NCBI GenBank assembly: GCA_046723735.1 | Contig: JBKOVB010000113.1 | Coordinates: forward strand, 1-64,000 | Direction: 5' to 3' | Origin: RYN-111 sp046723735 | Lineage (GTDB): Bacteria; Actinomycetota; Actinomycetes; Mycobacteriales; SCTD01 | DNA: 64,000 nucleotides | Shown here: positions 47,515-55,839 of the stretch, piece after piece | Layout of the letters: every line of letters starts with the position of its first letter | Numbering within the stretch: position 1 is the first letter of the stretch | Notes under the pieces: generated by a model | What the model was told of the DNA's origin: nothing | What the model saw: the letters and a program-made list of their open reading frames with translations, nothing else | The model's database searches: none | Made by a program: the position numbers and the translations under genes

Positions 47515-48639
47515 TCAGTCGACGGTCTCGAGGAAGCGACGCTCCTCGTCCTCGTACCTCGAGGGGTTCACGTTCCAGGCCTCCACGTGCTCCACACCCT
47601 CGGGGTGCTGGAACGTCACGCGCTCCGGCACCTTGTCCGCCAGCACCTCGCTGCCACTGACCGGCACGAGCGTGTCGCCGCTCCCGTGCACCAGCAGCGT
47701 CGGCACCTTCACCCAGCTCGTGTCGTCCAGGTAGTCGAGCGCACCCCAGTCCAGGCCGTACCGCAGGGTGGCCAGGCGCTTCGCGCTCCACACGACCGGG
47801 CTCGGCAGCGGCAGCGAGTACTCCTCCGCCCCCAGGTCCACGGCGCGCTCGAACGACAGCAGCGGCGAGTCGAGCAGCATCCCGGACACGACCGACGCGC
47901 GCGGCGAGTGCTGCATGAAGGCCGCCACGATCGCGCCGCCCATGCTGGCCCCGACCAGGACCACGCGCCGAGCTCCCTGCTGCTGCGCCCACGCCACGGC
48001 GGCCTCGAGGTCGCGCCACTCGGTCTGGCCGTACTGATACCGGCGTGAGCGGTCGAGCGGGAGGGCCGCGTCGTTGCGGTAGGTGATGTCCAAGGCCGAC
48101 AGGCCAAGCCGCACCGGCACGCGCATCATCCGGAGCATCTCCTCGCGGCTCGCGCCCTTCCCGTGCACGAGCAGGACCCAGGTGCTCGACCGGCCGGGCA
48201 CGTACCACGCCGGGAAGGTGCCGGCCGGCGACCGGTACGTCACCTGCTGCACCGGTACGCCGAGGGCCAGCTGCGGTATGGCGGGGAACGCGTCCTCGGT
48301 CAGCGCCACGGCCTGCCCCAGCTCAGGCACGTGCCCGGTGAGCAGCCGGAAGGGCCTGGTGACCTCGCCGCCCCGGGACCCGCGCCCGCTGATCTGGCCG
48401 TACCCGCCGGACCACTGCACGCCGTACACGCCCGGCTCGTGGAGCTCGAGGACGTGCTCCTTCTCCCGCAACGTGATCGACGTGCCGCTCAGCGCCGTGA
48501 CCACGAGGTCCTTGTCCGGGAACCACGGCTCGACCGCGAAGCCCTGCTCCTCGATCTGCCCCGCGAAGTACCAGCCGGTGCCGAGCAGGAGCACACCCAA
48601 GGCCACCACGAGCGCGGACAGCAGCCTGAGCGGGCGCAT
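47515..48639 (-). CDS. Membrane-anchored alpha/beta hydrolase
   Basis: A 374-residue protein starting MRPLRLLSALVVALGVLLLGTGWYFAGQI, an N-terminal membrane anchor or signal. A domain of about 130 residues precedes the hydrolase fold: WVLLVHGKGASREEMLRMMR, the nucleophile elbow GASMGG, HGSGDTLVPVSGSEVLADKVP for the acid, and GVEHVEAWN for the His. It is similar to actinobacterial exported alpha/beta-hydrolases (peptidase S9-like). Substrate unknown. It converges on the desaturase gene, with about 110 bases between. Confidence 0.85.
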   Translation of the reverse strand: MRPLRLLSALVVALGVLLLGTGWYFAGQIEEQGFAVEPWFPDKDLVVTALSGTSITLREKEHVLELHEPGVYGVQWSGGYGQISGRGSRGGEVTRPFRLLTGHVPELGQAVALTEDAFPAIPQLALGVPVQQVTYRSPAGTFPAWYVPGRSSTWVLLVHGKGASREEMLRMMRVPVRLGLSALDITYRNDAALPLDRSRRYQYGQTEWRDLEAAVAWAQQQGARRVVLVGASMGGAIVAAFMQHSPRASVVSGMLLDSPLLSFERAVDLGAEEYSLPLPSPVVWSAKRLATLRYGLDWGALDYLDDTSWVKVPTLLVHGSGDTLVPVSGSEVLADKVPERVTFQHPEGVEHVEAWNVNPSRYEDEERRFLETVD

Positions 48640-48752
48640 GGCCCCAGTGAAGCGAGCAGGAGCGCGGGAAGGAAGGCATGAGTTCGCCTTATCCCGCCCT
48701 TAGCCCCCGCCCCGGCAGCATGGCGGCACCCCCCGACCGACGAGGAAACCCC

Positions 48753-49238
48753 TTGGACATCGCGAATCTGTTCGGCCTGCCCGCCCATCCCCTGATCGTG
48801 CACGCGGTCGTCGTGCTTGTGCCGCTGGTCGCGCTCGGCGCGATCGCGATCGCGGTGTCGCCCTCGCTGCGTGCCCGCTACGGGACGCTCGTCGCCGCCG
48901 GCGCCGTGCTCGACGTGCTGCTGGTCCCTCTCGCCACCGGCAGCGGCGAGCAGCTGCAGCCGCGGGTGCAGGCGAGTGCGCTGCTCGAGCGGCACACCCA
49001 GCTCGGCGAGCAGCTGCTGCCCTTCGTGATCGCCCTCGCGGTCGCCACGGTCTACCTCATCGCCGCCCCCCGCCTGCGGGCCCGGCGCCCCGACGGCTCG
49101 CCGTGGTGGGCTGCACCGTGGATCGCCTCCGCCATGGTGGTCGTGGCGTTGCTCGGAGGCGCGGGCGCGTTGGTGCAGACGGTCCGCATCGGGCACAGCG
49201 GCGCGCAGGCCGCGTGGTCGGGCGTCGCCAAGCAGTAG
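48753..49238 (+). CDS. DUF2231 integral membrane protein
   Basis: A 161-residue protein read from TTG 48753, chosen because GAGGA stands about six bases before it and because the family begins DIANLFGLPAHPLIVHAVVVLVPLVALGAIAI; longer in-frame starts at 48678 and 48720 are less family-like. Four membrane helices are predicted, with the His-rich GLPAHPLIVHA signature at the first helix. The function of DUF2231 is unknown, and haem-binding has been suggested for some. It lies 18 bases before the ABC ATPase gene and may be co-transcribed with it. Confidence 0.78.
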   Translation: MDIANLFGLPAHPLIVHAVVVLVPLVALGAIAIAVSPSLRARYGTLVAAGAVLDVLLVPLATGSGEQLQPRVQASALLERHTQLGEQLLPFVIALAVATVYLIAAPRLRARRPDGSPWWAAPWIASAMVVVALLGGAGALVQTVRIGHSGAQAAWSGVAKQ

Positions 49239-49256
49239 CCGCAGTACGTTCGGCCC

Positions 49257-50138
49257 GTGGACGCGGCGATCTCGGTCTCGGGCCTGGTCAAGTCGTACGG
49301 TCGCACTCTCGCCCTGGACGGGCTCGACCTCACGGTCCGCACCGGTGAGGTGCACGGCTTCCTCGGTCCCAACGGCGCCGGCAAGTCCACGACGCTGCTA
49401 ATCCTGCTGGGGCTGCTGAAGAAGGACGCCGGCGGGATCCGGCTGCTCGGCGGCGACCCGTGGCGTGACGCGGCGACCCTGCACCGCCGGCTGGCGTACG
49501 TGCCCGGCGAGGTGAACCTGTGGCCCACGCTCACCGGCGGGGAGGTCATCGACCTGCTCGGCCGGCTGCGGGGCGGCGTCGACCCGGCACGTCGGGCCGC
49601 GCTGCTCGACCGGTTCGACCTCGACCCGACCAAGAAGGGCCGGACCTATTCCAAGGGCAACCGGCAGAAGGTCGCGCTGGTCGCCGCGCTCGCCTCCGAC
49701 GTCGAGCTGCTGCTGCTCGACGAGCCGACAGCCGGGCTCGACCCGATCATGGAGGCGGAGTTCCGGGCGTGCGTCGGGGAGGAGCGCTCCCGAGGCCGCA
49801 CCGTGCTGCTGTCCAGCCACCTGCTCGACGAGGTGGAGGCCGTCTGCGACGCCGTCAGCATCATCCGCGCCGGACGCACGGTCGAGAGCGGCTCGCTGGA
49901 GGAGCTGCGGCACCTCCGCCGTACGACGGTGACCGCCGAGCTCGACGCGGTGCCGGAGGGCGTCGCGTCGCTGCCGGGGGTGCACGACGTCGTCGTCGAG
50001 GGCGGCCGGCTGCGCTGCCACGTCGAGCCGGACGCGCTCAACGGGCTGCTGGCCGTGCTGACCCGCGCCGGCGTGCGGTCGCTGCGCAGCGAGCCGCCGA
50101 CCCTGGAGGAGCTGTTCCTCCGGCACTACACGTCATGA
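49257..50138 (+). CDS. ABC transporter ATP-binding protein (drug-export type)
   Basis: A 293-residue ATPase from GTG 49257. Walker A is GPNGAGKST, the Q-loop region is RLAYVPGEVNLWPTLTGGE, the signature is YSKGNRQKVAL, and Walker B is LLLLDEPTAGLDP with SSHLLDEVEAVCD. The signature YSKGNRQKV (not LSGGQ) and the C-terminal extension (about 220-293) place it in the DrrA-like, tetronasin-type antibiotic exporters. The permease gene overlaps its stop by four bases. Confidence 0.92.
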   Translation: MDAAISVSGLVKSYGRTLALDGLDLTVRTGEVHGFLGPNGAGKSTTLLILLGLLKKDAGGIRLLGGDPWRDAATLHRRLAYVPGEVNLWPTLTGGEVIDLLGRLRGGVDPARRAALLDRFDLDPTKKGRTYSKGNRQKVALVAALASDVELLLLDEPTAGLDPIMEAEFRACVGEERSRGRTVLLSSHLLDEVEAVCDAVSIIRAGRTVESGSLEELRHLRRTTVTAELDAVPEGVASLPGVHDVVVEGGRLRCHVEPDALNGLLAVLTRAGVRSLRSEPPTLEELFLRHYTS

Positions 50139-51718
50139 GCGCGTACGCCGGCACCTGGCGCCTCCTGCGACTGGTGCTGCGCCGCGACCGGGTGCTGTTG
50201 CCCGCGTGGCTCGCCGTGCTGCTGCTCAGCGTCTGGAGCTCCGCCTCCGCGACCGCCGACCTGTACCCGACTCAAGCCTCTCGGGTCGCGGCCGCCCGCG
50301 GCATCAACAGCAGCACGTCGCTGGTGGCGCTCTACGGCCGGGTGTACGACGAGACCTCGCAGGGAGCGGTGTCGCTCATCAAGATGATCGCCTTCGGGTC
50401 GGCGATGGTGGCCCTGCTCGCGATCGTGCTCGTGGTGCGGCACACCCGCGGCGAGGAGGAGAACGGTCGGCTGGAGCTGCTCGGCGCCACCGTGGTGGGC
50501 CGCCGCGCGGCGCTCGCCGCGGCGGTGCTCGGGGTGAGCGGCGCGATGACAGTCCTCGGCCTGCTCGCCGCGCTGGCGCTACGCGCCTGCGGGCTGCCGC
50601 TCGACGGATCGCTGGTGTTCGGGCTGGCCTGGGCCGGCAACGGGATCGCCTTCGCCGCCGTCGCGGCGCTGACCGCGCAACTGACGACGAGCGCGCGGGC
50701 CGCGACCGGGCTGGCCGCGACCGGGCTCGGCGCGAGCTACTTGCTGCGCGCGCTCGGCGACGCCGGCTCGCCGTCGTGGCTCACCTGGCTCAGCCCAGTG
50801 GGCTGGGCCGAGCAGCTCCGACCCTTCGCCGGCAACCGCTGGGCCGTGGTGCTGCTGACCCTCGGGTTCGCGCTCGCCTGCGGGGTGGCGGCGTTCCAGC
50901 TCGCCGCCCGGCGCGACCTGGGCGCCGGTGTGCTCGCCGACCGACCGGGGCCGGCGCACGGCCGGCTCGGCAGCCCGCTCGGGCTGGCGTGGCGGCTGCA
51001 GCGCTGGGGCCTGCTGGGCTGGACAGCGGGGTTCGTCGTCCTCGGCGCCGTGATCGGCAGCCTCGCGTCGACGGTGGGCGACCTGCTCAGCAGCGAGCAG
51101 GCGCAGGACTGGATCCGACGCCTGGGCGGGCAGCAGCACCTCACCGACGCCTTCCTCGCGACAGAGCTCGGCTTCGGAGCGGTCATCGCCTCGGCGTACG
51201 GCATCTCGTCGGTCAACCGGCTGCGCGCGGAGGAGACCGGGCTGCGCGCCGAGCCGGTGCTCGGCACCGCCACGAGCCGTACCCGCTGGATGGCCGGCCA
51301 CGTCACCCTGGCCCTCGGCGGGACGGTCTGGCTGATGCTCGCGCTCGGCGTGACCGCCGGGGTCGCGCACGGGGTGACGACGCACGACGTGGCGAGCACC
51401 CTGCCGCGGCTGCTCGGAGCCGCCGCAGCACAGCTGCCGGCGGTGTGGCTGGTGGTCGGCATCGCGCTTGCGGCGTTCGGGCTGACGCCGAGGCTGGGCA
51501 ACCTCGGGTGGACGGCGCTGGTCGGGTTCCTGCTGCTCGGGGAGCTCGGCCCGGTGCTGCGCCTCGACCGGTGGGTGATGGACCTGTCGCCGTACGCCCA
51601 CACCCCGCGGCTACCCGGCACCGCCGCAGACCTCAGCCCGCTGGCCGCGCTCAGCGCCCTCGCGGTCGCGCTCCTCGTTGCAGGGTTCGTGGGCTTCCGA
51701 CGCCGCGACGTCGGCTGA
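50135..51718 (+). CDS. ABC transporter permease (two-domain drug exporter type)
   Basis: A 527-residue permease from ATG 50135. Many membrane helices are predicted, arranged in two related halves; LLPAWLAVLLLSVWSSASA starts the first and WRLQRWGLLGWTAGFVVLGAVIGSLAS the second. Each half has an outside loop with short hydrophilic segments. The protein belongs to the exporter permeases that work with tetronasin-type ATPases and probably exports an antibiotic or lipid-like molecule. The end FVGFRRRDVG is typical of this family. Confidence 0.88.
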   Translation: MSAYAGTWRLLRLVLRRDRVLLPAWLAVLLLSVWSSASATADLYPTQASRVAAARGINSSTSLVALYGRVYDETSQGAVSLIKMIAFGSAMVALLAIVLVVRHTRGEEENGRLELLGATVVGRRAALAAAVLGVSGAMTVLGLLAALALRACGLPLDGSLVFGLAWAGNGIAFAAVAALTAQLTTSARAATGLAATGLGASYLLRALGDAGSPSWLTWLSPVGWAEQLRPFAGNRWAVVLLTLGFALACGVAAFQLAARRDLGAGVLADRPGPAHGRLGSPLGLAWRLQRWGLLGWTAGFVVLGAVIGSLASTVGDLLSSEQAQDWIRRLGGQQHLTDAFLATELGFGAVIASAYGISSVNRLRAEETGLRAEPVLGTATSRTRWMAGHVTLALGGTVWLMLALGVTAGVAHGVTTHDVASTLPRLLGAAAAQLPAVWLVVGIALAAFGLTPRLGNLGWTALVGFLLLGELGPVLRLDRWVMDLSPYAHTPRLPGTAADLSPLAALSALAVALLVAGFVGFRRRDVG

Positions 51719-51775
51719 CCCCGTTCACCCGTCCGGGTCACCACCACCGCTCGGAGGGCGTCGAGACCACCTGGC

Positions 51776-52693
51776 ATGGAGCCCGACAGCAGCACCCACC
51801 CCTGGATGCACCGGGCGCCTTGGGTCATCGGCCTGCTGGTCGTCGCCGCCCTGGCCGCGGCGCCTGTCGTCACCGGTCGGGCGCTGCACCCGATGGGTCT
51901 CGCCGAGGCAGCGGCCGGGGCGGTGCTCGCGACCACCTGTTCCGGCCTCGCACTGGCCAGCTCTCGCCGTACCCGCCTGCCGCTGCGGGTCGCAGCTCCG
52001 GCCGTGCTGGCGGTCACCGCCTGCAACGCCATCACCCCGGCCGGGGTGGGCGGCACCGTGCTGACGCACCGCATCCACCGGCGTACCGGGCTGTCCCCGC
52101 CCGAGGCGAACGCAGCGCTCGCCGTCCGCGGCATCGCCGGCTCGCTCGCGGCCTTCAGCGGCGGCGTGTTCGCCGCCCGCTACGCCGGGGTCGTGACCCA
52201 CCACGCGCTGCCCGGCCTGCGCACCGTCGCCCTCGGCGCCGGCGTCGTGCTGCTCGTCGTCGGAGCCACCCTGGTCGTGCAGCGGCACCGCGCCGTCTCG
52301 CTGCTCGACCAGGCCCGCGCCGCGCTCGTCAGCGCCGCCGGGCACCTGCGCCACCCCGGTCGTACCGCGGTGCTGCTGCTCGCCACCCACGGCCTGCTCG
52401 TCGCGCAGATCGTCTGCTTGCACGGCGCGCTCAACGCGGTCGGCCTCGCACCCAGCCTGCCTGTGCTGCTCGTGGCACAGGTCGGCGCGAACACCATGAA
52501 GAGCGCGAGTCCTTGGACCCCAGGCGGTCTGGGTGCCATCGAGGGCACCCTGGTGGCCGCCCTGCACAGCGGCGGGCTGCCGGCGGGCACGGCCGCGATG
52601 GGCGTGCTCGTCTACCGCGCCCTCGGCTGGTGGACGCCCGTGCTGCTCGGCATCGTGTCCCTCGGCGTGTTTCGCCGCCGGGGCCTGGTCTAA
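51776..52693 (+). CDS. YbhN-like lysylphosphatidylglycerol synthase transmembrane-domain protein
   Basis: A 305-residue membrane protein with the UPF0104/YbhN-type pattern: PLRVAAPAVLAVTACNAITPAGVGGTVLTHRIHRRTGLSPPEANAALAVRGIAG and VAQVGANTMKSASPWTPGGLGAIEGTLVAALHSGGLPAGTAAMGVLVYRALGWWTPVLLGIVSL. About eight helices are predicted. The family includes the membrane half of MprF and related flippase-like proteins, but this gene has no synthetase domain. It may move or modify a lipid. It overlaps the convergent DUF2236 gene by four bases. Confidence 0.87.
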   Translation: MEPDSSTHPWMHRAPWVIGLLVVAALAAAPVVTGRALHPMGLAEAAAGAVLATTCSGLALASSRRTRLPLRVAAPAVLAVTACNAITPAGVGGTVLTHRIHRRTGLSPPEANAALAVRGIAGSLAAFSGGVFAARYAGVVTHHALPGLRTVALGAGVVLLVVGATLVVQRHRAVSLLDQARAALVSAAGHLRHPGRTAVLLLATHGLLVAQIVCLHGALNAVGLAPSLPVLLVAQVGANTMKSASPWTPGGLGAIEGTLVAALHSGGLPAGTAAMGVLVYRALGWWTPVLLGIVSLGVFRRRGLV

Positions 52694-53493
52694 GCGGACA
52701 GCCGCTGCTTGGCGCGGGCCCGGTGGGGGCCCTGCCGCCAGGTCTCCGGTACGGCGAGAGCACCGCTGCGCAGCAGGTGCACCACCGCGGTGGCGCCCAG
52801 GTCGGTCGTCGGGAGCCCGGGCGTCCGGTACATCCGCCGCGCCCACCGCGGCAGCAGCGCGAACGCGGTCGTGCTCAGCAACGTCCACAGCGGCAGCGCC
52901 GGGAGGGCCCTCCGAGGAACCGGCGGCAGCAGGACGAACCGCGCCGCCGCCCGGGCGGGCTCGGTGGCGCGCAGCTGGGGCCGCATCGCGGCGAAGTACG
53001 CGTCCATCTCCCGCTGCGAGGACGGCACATCCCCGAGCCCGAGGAGGTGCGCGCTGCGGACCTGCTCGGCGTAGTACCCGTCGCGCTCCTCGGGGGTGAG
53101 GCGCAGCCCGCCGCGCACCGCCGTGGTGAGGAACGACGACGTCTCGCAGCAGTGCACCCAGCGCAGCAGCTCGGGATCGTCAGCGCGGTACCGCCGACCG
53201 CTCTCTGGCTCGATCCCGGTCACCTTGGTGTGGATCCGGCGCACCTTGGACGCGGCCTGCTCGGCCTGGGACGCGGTCCCGAAGGTCGTGACGCCGACGT
53301 ACTCCGCCGTACGACGAAGCCGCCCCCACGGGTCGTCACGAAACCCTGAGCTCTGGGCCACGGCCGCCATCGGCAGCGGGTGCAGGGCCTGCAGCAGCAG
53401 GGCGCGCAGCCCGCCCAGCACCATCGTCGGGTCGCCGTGCACGCGCCAGGTCACGCTGTCGGGGCCGAACAGCCCCAGCTCGTCGGAGCCCAT
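52690..53493 (-). CDS. DUF2236 (oxygenase MpaB-like) family protein
   Basis: A 267-residue protein with the DUF2236 signature: VTWRVHGDPTMVLGGLRALLLQALHPLPMAAVAQSSGFRDDPWGRLRRTAEYVGVTTFGT, then RRIHTKVTGIEPESGRRYRADDPELLRWVHCCETSSFLTTAVRGGLRLT. Conserved His residues (ALHP, WVHC) and Arg/Glu positions suggest haem or metal binding. This family includes MpaB- and latex-clearing-protein-like oxygenases. It is convergent with the YbhN-like gene. Confidence 0.87.
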   Translation of the reverse strand: MGSDELGLFGPDSVTWRVHGDPTMVLGGLRALLLQALHPLPMAAVAQSSGFRDDPWGRLRRTAEYVGVTTFGTASQAEQAASKVRRIHTKVTGIEPESGRRYRADDPELLRWVHCCETSSFLTTAVRGGLRLTPEERDGYYAEQVRSAHLLGLGDVPSSQREMDAYFAAMRPQLRATEPARAAARFVLLPPVPRRALPALPLWTLLSTTAFALLPRWARRMYRTPGLPTTDLGATAVVHLLRSGALAVPETWRQGPHRARAKQRLSA

Positions 53494-53545
53494 CCCGCCA
53501 TCCTGACGGCCTCGGGCTGGTACGTCATCCCCTTCTCGGGAAGCG

Positions 53546-54739
53546 TCAGATCATCGCGCGCATCGGCCCCGGCGGCGGCTCGATGTCGATCTGGCCGAGC
53601 GCGGACACGTGGTTGATCGAGCCGGGCACGTGGATCGCGTGAGCCAGGCCCATGTGGGCGTCGCGCCAGAACCGCTGCAGCGGATGGTCCATCCGCAGGC
53701 CGTTGCCCCCGGAGCGGGCCACGATCTCGTCGACCGCCCGCACTGCGCGCCAGGCCGCGGCCACCTGGTCGCGCCGGCCCTCCGCGCGCTCGGCGAAGGT
53801 GAAAGTCTTGCCCTTGCTCACGCCGTCGTAGAAGCGGGCCACGTTGTCCAGGAGCACGGTGCGCGAAGCCTTGATCTCCGCGCTTGCCTCGCCGATGGCG
53901 GTAAGGACGTACGGGTCGTCCTTGATCTGCGTGCCGGTGATCTGCACGCGGGTCTTCTGGTACTCGAGGTGGTGCGCCAGGGCGCCCTCGGCCATGCCGA
54001 TGACGGCCGAGGTGATCCCGAGCGGGAAGACCGCGGAGAACGGCACCTGGTAGAGCGGGTTCTCGAGCCCCATCTCCCGCCCGGCGGTGCCCTCGAAGAT
54101 CTTGTTGATCAGCTCGGGGCCCATGACGCGGTAGTCCGGGACGAACGCGTCCTTGACGACGATGTCCTTGCTACCGGTGCCCTTCAGTCCGACGACGTCC
54201 CAGCTGTCCGGGACGATGGTGTAGTCCGACCGCGGGATCAGCACGTGCGCCATCTTCGGCGGCATGATCGGCGCGCCGTTCTCGTCGCCGACCAGGGCGC
54301 CGAGGAAGCACCAGTCGCAGTGGTCGGTGCCGGACGAGAACTGCCACCGGCCGGTGAAGCGGTAGCCGCCCTCGACCGGCTTGAGCACGCCCATGGGCGC
54401 GTACGGCGAGGCGATCCAGACGTCGGTGTCCGCACCCCAGATCTCCTGCCGGACGCGGTCGTCGGCGAAGGCCATCTCCCAGGGGTGGATGCCGACGATG
54501 CCGCCCAGCCAGCCGGTCGAGCCGTCGAGGGACGCCAGGCGCATCACCGCCTCGGCCCACTCGACCGGGTGGGTCTCGTACCCGCCGTACTCCTTGGGGG
54601 CGAGCATCCGCATGATCCCGACCTCGCGCAGGATCTTGGCGGCGCCCTCGGTGAGCTTGCCCTCGGCCTCGTTCGCCGGCCCGAAGGCGGCGATCTCGGC
54701 GGCACGCTCCTCGATGGCCGCCATCACGGATCCGGTCAC
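53546..54739 (-). CDS. HsaA-like flavin-dependent monooxygenase/acyl-CoA dehydrogenase-fold protein
   Basis: A 397-residue protein from GTG 54739. The acyl-CoA dehydrogenase-like fold of the two-component flavin monooxygenases is visible: GAAKILREVGIMRMLAPKEYGGYETHPVEWAEAVMRLASLDGSTGWLGGIVGIHPWEMA, IASPYAPMGVLKPVEGGYRFTGRWQFSSGTDHCDWCFLGAL, SWDVVGLKGTGSKDIVVKDAFVPD and a C-terminal DHPLQRFWRDAHMGLAHAIHVPGSINHVSALGQIDIEP. It resembles HsaA, which hydroxylates the phenolic ring of 3-HSA in steroid degradation (about 394 residues). No reductase (HsaB) gene is next to it, so the call is by similarity. A purine-rich AAGGGG precedes the GTG. Confidence 0.82.
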   Translation of the reverse strand: MTGSVMAAIEERAAEIAAFGPANEAEGKLTEGAAKILREVGIMRMLAPKEYGGYETHPVEWAEAVMRLASLDGSTGWLGGIVGIHPWEMAFADDRVRQEIWGADTDVWIASPYAPMGVLKPVEGGYRFTGRWQFSSGTDHCDWCFLGALVGDENGAPIMPPKMAHVLIPRSDYTIVPDSWDVVGLKGTGSKDIVVKDAFVPDYRVMGPELINKIFEGTAGREMGLENPLYQVPFSAVFPLGITSAVIGMAEGALAHHLEYQKTRVQITGTQIKDDPYVLTAIGEASAEIKASRTVLLDNVARFYDGVSKGKTFTFAERAEGRRDQVAAAWRAVRAVDEIVARSGGNGLRMDHPLQRFWRDAHMGLAHAIHVPGSINHVSALGQIDIEPPPGPMRAMI

Positions 54740-54833
54740 GGTCTACCCCTTTTGCTCAGCGGTTCGTGCTCGCAGAGTGTTCAGGACGTAGCAGCAGGGC
54801 AGGCTGACGCGGGTCTCACCCAGCGGGACAGGC

Positions 54834-55193
54834 TCAGCCGAGGTGGCGGAACTCCGGCCACAGCTGCGACCACTGTGTCCGGGGCACGCAGAGCCGCAGG
54901 CTCGCCCCGTTCTCGTCGTTGTCCACGTGGTACGGCGTGTGCAACCGCCCCAGATCCTGCACCTCGCTGCACCGCTGGTCGCCGCCACCTGCTGCCGGCG
55001 CGAGCAGGGCCAGGCCTCGTGCCAGGAGCGGGACGAGCGGCGGCTGGTCCGGATAGCCCCAAGCCGGGTGGTGCCCAGCGGTGAGGAAGTAGAGCTCGTC
55101 GCGGTGGTAGCCGTCGCGACCCGAGACCAGCAGCAGCACCAGCCCGGTAAGACCGGCGACGAGCAGCACCGGACGGCGGGCGAAGGCGCTCAC
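54834..55193 (-). pseudogene. Internally deleted family-39-type glycosyltransferase remnant
   Basis: An open frame of 119 residues from GTG 55193. Residues about 1-62 match the N-terminus of ArnT/PMT-type membrane glycosyltransferases: a membrane helix (PVLLVAGLTGLVLLLVSG), then DGYHRDELYFLTAGHHPAWGYPDQPPLVPLLARGLALL. The last 35 residues, HVDNDENGASLRLCVPRTQWSQLWPEFRHLG, match the C-terminus of the same proteins. About 400 residues of the middle (the other membrane helices) are missing, so it is probably an in-frame internal deletion. It lies beside a REP-like hairpin (55213-55308). Confidence 0.68.
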
Positions 55194-55212
55194 GGGCCGT
55201 GACGCTAGGCCC

Positions 55213-55308
55213 TGTCTTGCGAGATTGCCGTCAGGCGGGACCGACCGAGCCGCTCCCACGCACACGAAGCCGGCCGGAGCCGGCAGCACTCAGCGATCTC
55301 GCAAGACA
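55213..55308. repeat. Large inverted repeat upstream of the glycosyltransferase remnant
   Basis: Arms TGTCTTGCGAGAT (55213-55225) and ATCTCGCAAGACA (55296-55308) are exact complements, and the stem can extend by three pairs with one wobble. Between them is a second hairpin GCCGGC-CGGA-GCCGGC (55269-55284). It lies between the deleted gene and the DUF4760-like gene and has the same outer-stem/inner-hairpin plan as the repeats at 17479 and 32344. Confidence 0.78.
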
Positions 55309-55328
55309 AGCAAGGGAGTGGGGCCGGG

Positions 55329-55745
55329 TCAGTCCTTCTGGCCGGTGGCGAGCCACTCGAAGTTCTCGTAGATCTTCGGCTCGCCCGACTCCTCGCGGTG
55401 GTGCAGCGCGATCGCCTTGCAGCGCTCCCAAGCCCCCGCGACCCAGAGCAGGTCGTAGACGAGGTCCTTGTCCAGCAGGCCGTTCTTCACGAAGGTCCCG
55501 ATGGTCTCGTTGAAGTTGAGCACCGCGTTGACGCAGCGCGAGCCGTCGCTGCCGCGCGGGTGGTCCTTCGAGAACTGCTCGTACGACGGCGGCTTGTCGT
55601 AGCCGAAGAGCAGCTCCATCCCGTCGCTGGCCCGCTCCGCCACCGGGGTGCTCATGATCTGGACGAGCAGCTCGGCATCCTGGCGGGTGGCCGTGCGGGT
55701 GACGGTGAGGTCGCGGGCAGACTTGGCCCTGGTCGTGGTGGGCAT
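55329..55745 (-). CDS. DUF4760-like protein
   Basis: A 138-residue protein, MPTTTRAKSARDLTVTRTAT at the start, with GGAGGGG just before the ATG. The body reads TRQDAELLVQIMSTPVAERASDGMELLFGYDKPPSYEQFSKDHPRGSDGSRCVNAVLNFNETIGTFVKNGLLDKDLVYDLLWVAGAWERCKAIALHHREESGEPKIYENFEWLA. This all-alpha pattern (NFxExxGxxVxxGLxDxDLVxDL, then WExxK) is typical of small DUF4760-type proteins. No known function. An SD-overlapping palindrome CCTCCGATCGGAGG lies at 55751-55764. Confidence 0.8.
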   Translation of the reverse strand: MPTTTRAKSARDLTVTRTATRQDAELLVQIMSTPVAERASDGMELLFGYDKPPSYEQFSKDHPRGSDGSRCVNAVLNFNETIGTFVKNGLLDKDLVYDLLWVAGAWERCKAIALHHREESGEPKIYENFEWLATGQKD

Positions 55746-55839
55746 GGTCCCCTCCGATCGGAGGCGCGCGCGGGCGGCCCGCCCCCTTCGCCGGAGTGAA
55801 GCACCGGGCCGAGCGGGTGCCTAGACCTGGGGAGTGTCG

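Noticed and set aside
50206..53349. A plus-strand frame of over 1000 residues
   Set aside because: It is Arg/Ala/Gly/Pro-rich and overlaps the ABC permease, YbhN-like and DUF2236 genes in another frame; no domain is visible.
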